From Urechidicola croceus (GTDB lineage Bacteria > Bacteroidota > Bacteroidia > Flavobacteriales > Flavobacteriaceae), in contig NZ_CP017478.1 of assembly GCF_001761325.1 (NCBI RefSeq), forward strand, positions 1,060,001 through 1,124,000: a stretch of 64,000 nt of DNA, given 5' to 3'. The stretch's first letter is position 1. Each line of letters begins with the position of its first letter. The notes under the pieces are model-generated. The model saw only the letters and a list, made by a program, of their open reading frames with translations, made no database searches and was not told the origin of the DNA. The translations under genes and the position numbers were made by a program. This document shows positions 28,405 through 36,916 of this stretch, piece by piece.

Positions 28405-29535
28405 TTATAATCGATTATTCATTTGTTTTACCATTTTATTTTTCCATTCGGTAAAATCTCCTGCTAATATATGTTTTCTTGCTTCACGAACCAACCATAA
28501 GTAAAAACCTAAATTATGAATTGACGCAATTTGCTTACCTAACAATTCTTTAGACACAAATAAATGACGCAAATATGCTTTCGAATAATAAGTATCTACA
28601 TATGTAATTCCCATTTCATCTATTGGAGAAAAATCATTTTCCCATTTTTTGTTTTTGATATTTATACTTCCATAAGCAGTAAACAACATTCCGTTTCTTG
28701 CATTTCGTGTTGGCATAACACAATCAAACATATCAACTCCTAACGCAATATTTTCTAATATATTGATTGGAGTACCAACACCCATTAAATATCTTGGCTT
28801 GTCTTCAGGTAAAATGCTACAAACAATATCTGTCATTTCATACATTTCTTCTGCAGGTTCACCAACTGACAACCCACCTATTGCATTACCTTCTGCTTCA
28901 ACTGATGCAATAAATTCAGCAGATTCTTTTCTTAGGTCTTTATATGTACTACCTTGAACTATTGGGAAAAATGTTTGATTATAATCATAAGACATTGGTG
29001 TTTTATCTAAATGATTGATACAACGCTTTAACCATCTATGAGTCATATGCATCGATCGTTTTGCGTATTTATAATCACATGGATACGGAGTGCATTCATC
29101 AAATGCCATAATTATATCTGCACCTATTGTTCGTTGAATTTCCATCACATTCTCAGGCGTAAAGAAATGATATGAACCATCTATATGACTTTTAAACTTC
29201 ACACCTTCTTCATTTATTTTTCTTCTAGCTGATAAAGAATAAACTTGATACCCTCCACTATCGGTTAGTATAGGTCTATCCCAATTTATAAATTTATGTA
29301 AACCTCCAACTTGCTTTAATATATCAGTCTTTGGTCTAAGGTATAAATGATAAGTGTTTCCTAATATTATATCAGGATTTACCTCTTCTTTTAACTCTTT
29401 TTGATGAACGCCTTTTACAGTGCCTACAGTACCAACAGGCATAAAAATAGGAGTTTCAATTTTACCGTGATCGGTAGTCATTACTCCTGCTCTCGCCTTA
29501 CTATTTAAATCTTTTCCTTTTAATTCAAATTTCAT
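28405..29535 (-). CDS. tgt: tRNA-guanine transglycosylase (Tgt)
   Basis: A 376-residue protein. General acid D92 is in ILTDSGGYQVYSL, the substrate-binding region is AFDECTPYP (~144-152) and GGLSVGEP (~220-227), and the nucleophile is D271 in MFDCVMPTRNARNG. It exchanges guanine-34 for preQ1 in tRNAs with GUN anticodons. Canonical Tgt coordinates zinc with CxCxxC and a downstream His. Here the region 306-316 reads DEMGITYVDTY, with no cysteine at all, although H340 is kept. I believe this loss is shared by flavobacterial Tgt, but it is unusual against the rest of the family. It is adjacent to the LptG-like gene on the same strand. Confidence 0.95.
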   Translation of the reverse strand: MKFELKGKDLNSKARAGVMTTDHGKIETPIFMPVGTVGTVKGVHQKELKEEVNPDIILGNTYHLYLRPKTDILKQVGGLHKFINWDRPILTDSGGYQVYSLSARRKINEEGVKFKSHIDGSYHFFTPENVMEIQRTIGADIIMAFDECTPYPCDYKYAKRSMHMTHRWLKRCINHLDKTPMSYDYNQTFFPIVQGSTYKDLRKESAEFIASVEAEGNAIGGLSVGEPAEEMYEMTDIVCSILPEDKPRYLMGVGTPINILENIALGVDMFDCVMPTRNARNGMLFTAYGSINIKNKKWENDFSPIDEMGITYVDTYYSKAYLRHLFVSKELLGKQIASIHNLGFYLWLVREARKHILAGDFTEWKNKMVKQMNNRL

Positions 29536-29646
29536 GGTGGCAAAGATAAAGAATCACTTTTGTTCCTTTACTTTATTTAGTAAAAATATCGTATTGTTTA
29601 ATATTTATGTATTTTTATGCGATAACTAATTTCAAAAAAGAGCATT

Positions 29647-30393
29647 TTGTTTTTCTTTAAAAAAAAATTAACTCCTATAAACGAATTGTTTCCAAACAGT
29701 TTCGTTGATATTCATTCTCATCTTTTACCAGGTATTGATGATGGTGCTAAAACACTTGAAGATTCTATTTTTTTAATCAAAAAAATGAAAAGTTTTGGAA
29801 TTAAAAATATTATTACAACACCTCATATTCTAGGAACGTTTTGGCCAAATACTCCCGAAATCATAAATGATAAGTTAGCATTAGTTAAAAATGAATTGTT
29901 AAATCAGCATATAACTGATGTAAATTTAAGTGCAGCAGCAGAATATATGTTAGATGAAAGATTTATGAAACTTTTGTATGAAAAAAAACTACTTACAATA
30001 AAAGATAATTATGTCTTAATTGAACTATCTTATGTAAATCCACCAGAAAATATTTTTGATTTAATATTTGAAATTCAAACTAATGGTTATATACCTATAC
30101 TTGCGCATCCTGAACGCTATATTTTCTATCACTACAATTTTAAAAACTATAAAAAACTAAAAGATTTAGGTTGCTACTTTCAACTAAATTTACTTTCTCT
30201 AACTGAGTATTATGGTCGTGAAGTTTATAGTACAGCAATTCAATTACTTAAAAACAATTTAATCGATTTTGCTGGAACTGACACTCATAATGATATTCAT
30301 TTAAAAAAATTAAAAGAATTAGGAACGGCAAAAAATGTGAAATTATTAAAACCTCTATTATTAAAAAATAATTTGTTTAATAATTTTAACTAA
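29647..30393 (+). CDS. CpsB/YwqE-type protein tyrosine phosphatase
   Basis: A 248-residue PHP-fold protein. Metal ligands are in DIHSHLLPGIDDGAK (~22-36), TTPHILGT, LAHPERY and GTDTHND. This is the manganese-dependent phosphatase that dephosphorylates Wzc-like tyrosine kinases, and the convergent neighbour is exactly such a kinase. The start is TTG at 29647, followed by FFFKKKL; no ATG is available between the upstream in-frame stop and the PHP motif. The stop overlaps the kinase stop tail to tail (CTAA at 30390-30393), so transcription of one could affect the other. Confidence 0.9.
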   Translation: MFFFKKKLTPINELFPNSFVDIHSHLLPGIDDGAKTLEDSIFLIKKMKSFGIKNIITTPHILGTFWPNTPEIINDKLALVKNELLNQHITDVNLSAAAEYMLDERFMKLLYEKKLLTIKDNYVLIELSYVNPPENIFDLIFEIQTNGYIPILAHPERYIFYHYNFKNYKKLKDLGCYFQLNLLSLTEYYGREVYSTAIQLLKNNLIDFAGTDTHNDIHLKKLKELGTAKNVKLLKPLLLKNNLFNNFN

Positions 30394-32771
30394 GAAAACA
30401 TCTTTTTATACCACTTTTTTTCAGCGTTTACTCCATAGCCATAACCGTAACCATAATTATTGTTTTTGGTTCTAATACCATTAACTAATAGTGTTAAGTT
30501 CTTAAGTTTATTTTCACTATTTAAATTATGAGGAATTTTTAACATTCTTTTATCTAAGAACTCCGCACGAACAACATAAACAAATCGGTCTGAAAATTTA
30601 TTAAGTAATAATGTATCAGTAACCAAACTTACAGGAGGTGTATCAACAATAATATAATCATATTTATCTTTTACCTCCTTAAATAGTTGTGCCAATCGCT
30701 CACTCATTAATAATTCAGCCGGATTTGGTGGTATAATACCAGAAGTAATCAAATCAAGGTTTTCATCATTAGGATATTTGCTGGTAATATCATCAACACT
30801 TAAATTCTTATCAGTAATAAAATTCGTCACACCAATTCCTTTTTTCAATTTCAACGTTTTTGCAACAGAAGGTGCTCTTAGGTCCAATCCTAATAGTAAA
30901 ACTTTACTTCCTGAAAAAGCTATTGTTCTTGCCAAATTAGCTGCAACAAATGTTTTTCCCTCATTTCCTACAGTTGAGGTAATCATAATAGTGTTACTTT
31001 TTGATTCATTTGTTTTCAAAAGAAAATCTAGGTTTGTTCTAATCAATCTAAATGCTTCAGCAGTTCCAGAGCGATCTACTTTTTCTACTATTCTTTTCTT
31101 CTTGATTGTATATGGTATATCTCCAATAATTGGTAAACTTAGAACTTTTTCAACATCAGACCTTTCATGAATTTTAGTATCAATAATTTCAGAAACATAT
31201 AAAACCATAAAAGGCAAGAGTAATCCTAAAAACAAAGCACCTACCATAATTACAGGTTTCTTTGGTGAAACTGGATTTCCTGAACTATATGCTTTGTCAA
31301 TTATTTTTATATTTGCTGAAGTAATACCTAGTGATATAGCCATTTCTTCTCGCTTTTGAAGAAGATATAGATAAAGAGTTTGTTTAACATTCTGTTGCCT
31401 AGTAATATCTAACAATTCTCTTTCTTTTTTTGGTGCAGAAAATAATTTAGAATTTAAAATAGCATCTTGTTTTTTCAATCCGTCTATAGTTATTTGATAA
31501 GAGTTTTTAATACTACCTATATTTTGACTAATATTACTTTTAATACCATTAATTTGCTCATCTAAATTAACAATAGCAGGGTGTTTTTCATTTACGCTTT
31601 TTAACAATTCATTTCTCCTAAAAACTAATTCATTGTGTTTACTCATAGTTGAAGTAAGAGTCGGATCAGAAAATCCTAAATTTTCAGGAAGTATGTTGAT
31701 ACCGTCTTGTTCATTAATATACTCACCCATTGCATCAACTAAATCAAGTTGAGTACTTACATCATTAATCTTTTGCTCATTTAATGATTCATTTTGAAGA
31801 TTTAAACCTGTTTGAGAACCAATATCCACTATATTATTAGTTCGTCTAAAATTTTCAATATCGCTTTCTACATCAGATAGTTCATCAGATATTACCTTCA
31901 ATCTATTGTTAATGAAATCTGAGGTATTCTTTGAAATTAAACTTTTTTCATTTAGCGCATCATTGTTATAATGCATTATTAAATGATCTAATATATCAAT
32001 TCCTTTTTCTTTATTTTCAGTTCTAATTCCAAAATTTATAATATCAGTACCTTTTAATAGGCTTATTTTAATATTTGATTTTAAAAAACCAACAGCAGAA
32101 TTTACAGGAGACAACTTTATAATTATTGTTTTATTCAGATATTTATCAATTACATCTAAATTAGGTGTAAGTATAATATCTCCAACTGAAGTTGAAATAT
32201 TTATTCCATAATCTAAATTCTTTTTTTCAGATTCAAATTGTTTAAAATTATATTTTTCTGGTGATAGAAGTGTAATTTCAAAAACGGCACTTCTATTTAA
32301 AATAATAGAGTCATTTTCTAAAAAATCAATATTTATAGGTCTGTTAATATAAATTTCTCTATCTCGAGGATCAGAACTAAAGCCGCTAGTTACATCTTCT
32401 ATAAAAGTTTTTCCTTTTTTATAAAATCTGACATTTAATTCTAAATCTTTCACAACATTTGTCAAGAAACTTCTAGACTTAATAACTTCCATCTCGTTTT
32501 CTGCCTTACTTGGTTTGCTTGTCATCATTCCCATATCTTCAAATACTGCAAGTTCAGACATTGCACCACTACTTGAATCATCCTTAATAATTATTGAAGA
32601 TGTTACTTGAAATAAAGGAGAAACATTTCTTAAGTATAAAAATGCTGAAGTTAGAGTAATTGCCGCTCCTAAAACAAACCACTTCCAATTACTAACATAT
32701 CTTTCAACTAGATCACGTAACACAACATTTTGATCAGAAAAAATATCAATATTGTCTTGATTTTTATCCAT
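30390..32771 (-). CDS. Wzc-like polysaccharide copolymerase and tyrosine autokinase
   Basis: A 793-residue protein. The N-terminal Wzz-type domain has one membrane helix near 30-50 and a second at ~505-525, with a long coiled-coil periplasmic part (~270-460) between. The C-terminal BY-kinase has Walker A GNEGKTFVAANLA (~600), Walker A' LLLGLDLRAPS, and Walker B DYIIVDTPPVSLVTD. The tail has a tyrosine-rich cluster (NNYGYGYGYGVN) that would be autophosphorylated. It controls chain length and export with the Wza-like protein 14 bases upstream and is opposed by the convergent CpsB-type phosphatase. Confidence 0.95.
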   Translation of the reverse strand: MDKNQDNIDIFSDQNVVLRDLVERYVSNWKWFVLGAAITLTSAFLYLRNVSPLFQVTSSIIIKDDSSSGAMSELAVFEDMGMMTSKPSKAENEMEVIKSRSFLTNVVKDLELNVRFYKKGKTFIEDVTSGFSSDPRDREIYINRPINIDFLENDSIILNRSAVFEITLLSPEKYNFKQFESEKKNLDYGINISTSVGDIILTPNLDVIDKYLNKTIIIKLSPVNSAVGFLKSNIKISLLKGTDIINFGIRTENKEKGIDILDHLIMHYNNDALNEKSLISKNTSDFINNRLKVISDELSDVESDIENFRRTNNIVDIGSQTGLNLQNESLNEQKINDVSTQLDLVDAMGEYINEQDGINILPENLGFSDPTLTSTMSKHNELVFRRNELLKSVNEKHPAIVNLDEQINGIKSNISQNIGSIKNSYQITIDGLKKQDAILNSKLFSAPKKERELLDITRQQNVKQTLYLYLLQKREEMAISLGITSANIKIIDKAYSSGNPVSPKKPVIMVGALFLGLLLPFMVLYVSEIIDTKIHERSDVEKVLSLPIIGDIPYTIKKKRIVEKVDRSGTAEAFRLIRTNLDFLLKTNESKSNTIMITSTVGNEGKTFVAANLARTIAFSGSKVLLLGLDLRAPSVAKTLKLKKGIGVTNFITDKNLSVDDITSKYPNDENLDLITSGIIPPNPAELLMSERLAQLFKEVKDKYDYIIVDTPPVSLVTDTLLLNKFSDRFVYVVRAEFLDKRMLKIPHNLNSENKLKNLTLLVNGIRTKNNNYGYGYGYGVNAEKKWYKKMFS

Positions 32772-32784
32772 TTATAAATTAAAT

Positions 32785-33558
32785 TTATCTTGTTATTAAA
32801 GTTGCTGCAGAGAGTAATACTCCTATAACTGGTAAAATTATTGTTTTAAAATCAGATGGAGGCTTAGACTGTTTTATTTTGGATTCACTAGGTTTTATAT
32901 AAATTACATCGTTTTGAGCTAAATAGAAAACTGGAGATTGAAAGACCTCGTCTGTAGTTAAATCTACTCTTGTATTTATTCTTTTACCGTCACTTTCTCT
33001 TACCACTAATATATCTTTACGTTCTCCATAAATTGTCAAATCACCAGCTAAACCTAAAGCCTCAAGTATAGTTATTCTTTCATTATCAATCCTAAATGTT
33101 CCTGGATTTTTTACTTCACCTAATACCGTAATTTTAAAATTTTCAATACTAATGTTAACAATTGGTTCTTTTACATATTCTGCTATTTTTTTCTTTAACA
33201 ATTCTGTTGCCTCTAACCTAGTTAGCCCAGCCAACTTAATATTACCCAAAACAGGAAATTCTATATTTCCATTTTGATCTATTAAATATGATTTAGAACC
33301 TTCTCCTGAAACACTTCCGGTAATACCTTGACCATTAAAAGGCCCTACTGCTTGCATATCAAATGCTAAAACATGTATTTTAATTAAATCGTCAGGGTTT
33401 AATGTTGGGGTATATGAAGTTGCGCGACTTGAATTTTGATTATTCTTAATATTTTGAAAATAGACAATATCTTCTTGTGTACCACAGGATGATAGCAAAG
33501 TTACTACAGAAAGTATGACAATACAGAAATTAAACTTATTTTTAAGTACTTTTTTCAT
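32785..33558 (-). CDS. Wza-like polysaccharide export lipoprotein
   Basis: A 257-residue protein. A lipobox LLSSC (Cys ~25) follows a signal peptide. The Poly_export domain has NPDDLIKIHVLAFD (~54-67) and the SLBB-like part has ITVLGEVKNPGTF and GDLTIYGERKDILVVR. A hydrophobic C-terminal end (ILPVIGVLLSAATLI) may be the membrane-spanning helix. It forms the outer-membrane channel for the polymer, docking on the Wzc-like protein encoded just downstream. Confidence 0.93.
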   Translation of the reverse strand: MKKVLKNKFNFCIVILSVVTLLSSCGTQEDIVYFQNIKNNQNSSRATSYTPTLNPDDLIKIHVLAFDMQAVGPFNGQGITGSVSGEGSKSYLIDQNGNIEFPVLGNIKLAGLTRLEATELLKKKIAEYVKEPIVNISIENFKITVLGEVKNPGTFRIDNERITILEALGLAGDLTIYGERKDILVVRESDGKRINTRVDLTTDEVFQSPVFYLAQNDVIYIKPSESKIKQSKPPSDFKTIILPVIGVLLSAATLITR

Positions 33559-33567
33559 ATTAAAAAT

Positions 33568-35469
33568 TTAATTATTAATTATTTCTTTATCTAATAATTC
33601 ATATTCTGAATTGTTAGAAATATATTCTGGAACAATATCTTTAATTTTGGAAACTATTTCAGTTTTTGAAATAGTTTCCAACGAATTACAAATATCTATT
33701 ATTTTAGATTTAATTATATCGCAATCTATATCTTTTACTTTAGCAATCATAATTTTTTCATGATGAGTTTTAGTTGTATTTTCTCCATCTCCTAGTAACT
33801 CTTCGTAAATTTTCTCACCAGGTCTTAAACCAACAATTTTTATATCAATATCTTCAGGATATTTCAACCCTGAAAGTTGTATCATATTCACTGCTAAATC
33901 AAATATTTTAATTGATTGTCCCATATCAAACACGAAAATCTCTCCTCCCTTACCTATAGAACCTGCTTCTAATACTAATTGGCAAGCCTCTGGAATAGTC
34001 ATAAAATATCTAGTTATTTCTCTATGTGTTACAGTTAACGGACCTCCAACTTCAATTTGCTTTTTAAATAATGGTATTACGGACCCATTGGAACCTAAAA
34101 CATTACCAAAACGTGTTGTTATAAATTTTGTTGAAGGATTATCTTTTAAACAGGTTATATAAAGTTCTGCTAATCGTTTTGTTGAACCCATTACATTTGT
34201 TGGATTTACTGCTTTATCAGTTGACACCATCACAAATTTCCCAACTTTATGCTTTATTGCCAAATCGGTAACATTCATAGTACCCAAAACATTTGCTCTT
34301 ACAGCCTGATATGGATTATTTTCCATTAATGGCACATGTTTGTATGCTGCTGCATGATAAACTAAATCAGGTTTAAAATCATCAAATACTTGGTCTATTT
34401 TTTTTCTATCTCTTACATCACCAATTATAACTATAAAATTTTTGCGGTTATTTCTTTTAAACTCTTGTTGCAAATCGTAAAGTGGTGATTCTGCTTGATC
34501 TAATAAAATTAATTTTTTATAATCATAAGTTGCAACTTGCCTAGCTATTTCACTACCAATTGATCCTGCAGCACCAGTAATTAGCACTACTTTATCAAGC
34601 ATTTCTTTTTTAAGGATTGGATTATCAATATCTATTGGTTGTCTACCTAATAAATCTTCAATTTTGACTTGTTTTATTTGACCAACTTGTAAATCACCAT
34701 CAATCCACTTATCTACGGGTGGAACAATTTTCACTTTTAACGATTTGGAAATAAAAGAATCTGTTATTTCCATCAATCTTCCAGATTGAATTGATTTAAT
34801 TGCAATTACAATTTCCTTAATATTATGTTTTACTATGAATTCATCATCAATTTGATCAAAACTATATACTTTGACCATATCAATATTTTTACCAGATTTA
34901 GAACTATTATCATCAATAAATCCAACAACCTTATATTTATTATGAACATCATTTTTAATTGCTTCATAGGTTGTAAGTCCTAAATTACCAGCACCATAAA
35001 TCAATAAATTAGTAGACATTTTTAAATCAGAAATAAAGTATTTATACAACTCCTTAAAAATAAATCTTGAAGCAACTAAAATGACTATGTTTAGTAAATA
35101 ATGTATATAGATTATAGATAGCGGAATATTAAAAACTTGATTAAAACTATGCTTTCTACCAAATAAAACAATAACAATTAATAATGTAGCGATTATATTA
35201 ACACCAATTACAATATTATTAGCATCTTTTAACCCCGTATGTCTTATAATACCTTTATGCGAACCTATTAACAAAAATGAAATTATTGATATTAGGGCTA
35301 TAATTGGTAATTGATAAAAAAGATATAAGCCATCAAAATCTGGTTGGAAATTGAATCTAATAATATAAGATACTGTGAATGTCAAAAGAACTAAAGTAAC
35401 ATCAATTGACAGTACTAACCATTTAGACGAATGTTTATTTAATATTTTTTTTACAGCCTTTTTAAACAT
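33568..35469 (-). CDS. PglF/WbpM-like UDP-GlcNAc 4,6-dehydratase (membrane-bound)
   Basis: A 633-residue protein. Four N-terminal membrane helices (~15-130) are followed by a CoA-binding-like Rossmann domain (LLIYGAGNLGLTTYEAI, ~155) and then a SDR domain (VLITGAAGSIGSEIARQVA, ~293). The active-site region STDKAVNPTNVMGSTKR has the TDK and Met-Lys arrangement of the PglF/WbpM/CapD group instead of YxxxK. Such enzymes make UDP-4-keto-6-deoxy-GlcNAc, the precursor of bacillosamine, QuiNAc or FucNAc. The DegT aminotransferase encoded 1 base upstream can act on this product. Confidence 0.92.
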   Translation of the reverse strand: MFKKAVKKILNKHSSKWLVLSIDVTLVLLTFTVSYIIRFNFQPDFDGLYLFYQLPIIALISIISFLLIGSHKGIIRHTGLKDANNIVIGVNIIATLLIVIVLFGRKHSFNQVFNIPLSIIYIHYLLNIVILVASRFIFKELYKYFISDLKMSTNLLIYGAGNLGLTTYEAIKNDVHNKYKVVGFIDDNSSKSGKNIDMVKVYSFDQIDDEFIVKHNIKEIVIAIKSIQSGRLMEITDSFISKSLKVKIVPPVDKWIDGDLQVGQIKQVKIEDLLGRQPIDIDNPILKKEMLDKVVLITGAAGSIGSEIARQVATYDYKKLILLDQAESPLYDLQQEFKRNNRKNFIVIIGDVRDRKKIDQVFDDFKPDLVYHAAAYKHVPLMENNPYQAVRANVLGTMNVTDLAIKHKVGKFVMVSTDKAVNPTNVMGSTKRLAELYITCLKDNPSTKFITTRFGNVLGSNGSVIPLFKKQIEVGGPLTVTHREITRYFMTIPEACQLVLEAGSIGKGGEIFVFDMGQSIKIFDLAVNMIQLSGLKYPEDIDIKIVGLRPGEKIYEELLGDGENTTKTHHEKIMIAKVKDIDCDIIKSKIIDICNSLETISKTEIVSKIKDIVPEYISNNSEYELLDKEIINN

Positions 35470-35470
35470 G

Positions 35471-36595
35471 TTAAATGCAATTTTTTATTTCAGAAATGAC
35501 CCTTTCCAAATCATTTTTTGTTAAATTAGAACCACTTGGCAAGCACAATCCTCGTTCAAACAAATTTTCTGACACTCCATTGACATAGGAAGGAAATTCA
35601 GAAAAAACAGGTTGCATGTGCATTGGTTTCCATAATGGTCTCGATTCAATATTCTCTTTTTCAATAGTTAAACGAATTTTTTCTCTTTTAGTATATCCAT
35701 CAGTTAAAATACAACTCAACCATCTATTTGAAAAAAAAGAATCAGGTTCTTTTAAAAATGATATTTGAGATTCAAGATCTGACAATTCTTTAACATAAGT
35801 TTCATAATTTTTTCTTCGAGCTTTAACTCTATCGTCTAATACTAACATTTGCCCACGACCTATTCCTGCAACAACATTTGACATTCTATAATTATAACCA
35901 ACTACTGAATGTTGATAGTGAGGAGCTTCATCTCTAGCTTGTGTAGAAAGATAAATAGCTTTTTCTTTAAAAGTTTTACTCTTTGAAATTAATGCACCTC
36001 CACCTGATGTTGTAATAATTTTATTACCATTAAAAGATAATATTGCTATTTCGCCAAATGTTCCACATTTCTCGCCTTTATAAGTACTACCAAAAGCTTC
36101 AGCACTATCTTCTAATACAGGTATTTCATATTTTTTGGAAATAGCAGAAATTTCATCAACCTTATAAGGCATTCCATACAGATGAACAGCTACAATTGCT
36201 TTAGGCTTTTTACCTTTAGAAATTCTATCCAATATAGCTTCTTCTAAGAGTTCAGGACACATATTCCAAGTATCCTTTTCGCTATCAACAAATATTGGTT
36301 TTGCACCTACATACATAATAGGATTTGCAGAAGCTGAAAATGTCATGCTTTGACAGATGACTTCATCATTTTTTTCAACACCCAATAATATCAAACCTAA
36401 ATGTATTGCCGCAGTCCCAGAACTTAATGCCGAAACATATACATTGCTTTTCTCTAAATAATTTTGAATATCATTTTCAAACCCATTCACATTTGGTCCT
36501 AATGGAGCTATCCAATTAGTCTCAAATGCAGTGTTTACGTACTCTAATTCTTTCCCTCCCATATGAGGAGATGATAGCCATAATTTTTTATTCAT
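35471..36595 (-). CDS. DegT/DnrJ/EryC1/StrS aminotransferase (PglE-like)
   Basis: A 374-residue PLP enzyme. It has LSSPHMGGKELEYVNTAF at the start, ALSSGTAAIHLGLILLGV (~57-74), the PLP phosphate-binding segment EDSAEAFGSTYKGEKCG, and the Schiff-base lysine in SFNGNKIITTSGGGALIS (~190). Members transaminate 4-keto sugars on UDP. Together with the PglF-like dehydratase encoded directly downstream it would yield UDP-4-amino-4,6-dideoxy-GlcNAc. It is the first gene of the wza/wzc operon, with a consensus promoter just upstream. Confidence 0.92.
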   Translation of the reverse strand: MNKKLWLSSPHMGGKELEYVNTAFETNWIAPLGPNVNGFENDIQNYLEKSNVYVSALSSGTAAIHLGLILLGVEKNDEVICQSMTFSASANPIMYVGAKPIFVDSEKDTWNMCPELLEEAILDRISKGKKPKAIVAVHLYGMPYKVDEISAISKKYEIPVLEDSAEAFGSTYKGEKCGTFGEIAILSFNGNKIITTSGGGALISKSKTFKEKAIYLSTQARDEAPHYQHSVVGYNYRMSNVVAGIGRGQMLVLDDRVKARRKNYETYVKELSDLESQISFLKEPDSFFSNRWLSCILTDGYTKREKIRLTIEKENIESRPLWKPMHMQPVFSEFPSYVNGVSENLFERGLCLPSGSNLTKNDLERVISEIKNCI

Positions 36596-36620
36596 AGATT
36601 CAACTTAATTGATAGGTTGT

Positions 36621-36649
36621 CAAATATAGTAATTTTAAATAAATGCCAA
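36621..36649 (-). promoter_or_regulatory. Promoter of the aminotransferase-wza-wzc operon
   Basis: Minus strand TTG at 36649-36647, spacer of 18 bases, and a perfect -7 box TATATTTG at 36628-36621, about 25 bases before the ATG at 36595. Confidence 0.6.
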
Positions 36650-36853
36650 TTTAATTAAAAGACAAAAGAAAATTAATTTGATTAGCACAATATTTTGATT
36701 TGTAATTCGTTAAATGAATTTAAATCCCTATTTACCTACCCAAGTACAACTCCAAACAAACCTCAAGCAACTTTAGTGTAAATTAATAAAACGCATGATT
36801 TTATGAATAAAATACATGAAATTATAAACAAATGGTTTTTTTATGTGAAAAAG

Positions 36854-36885
36854 TTTGGTTGATAAATAATTTATTTCAATATTTG
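36854..36885 (+). promoter_or_regulatory. Promoter of the exported-protein island
   Basis: TTTG at 36854-36857, spacer of 20 bases, and AATATTTG at 36878-36885 (one mismatch to TAnnTTTG), about 31 bases before the ATG at 36917. Confidence 0.5.
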
Positions 36886-36916
36886 CAACGTAATTTAACT
36901 TCGTAATCCCCACGAC

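Larger units (their letters stand above)
36596..36916. other. Divergent intergenic region of 321 bases
   Basis: Nothing coding is seen. It holds a minus-strand promoter for the aminotransferase operon (36621-36649) and a plus-strand promoter for the beta-helix lipoprotein (36854-36885). The middle ~200 bases are AT-rich with no strong repeat, with an unusually C-rich stretch around 36725-36770. Confidence 0.5.
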
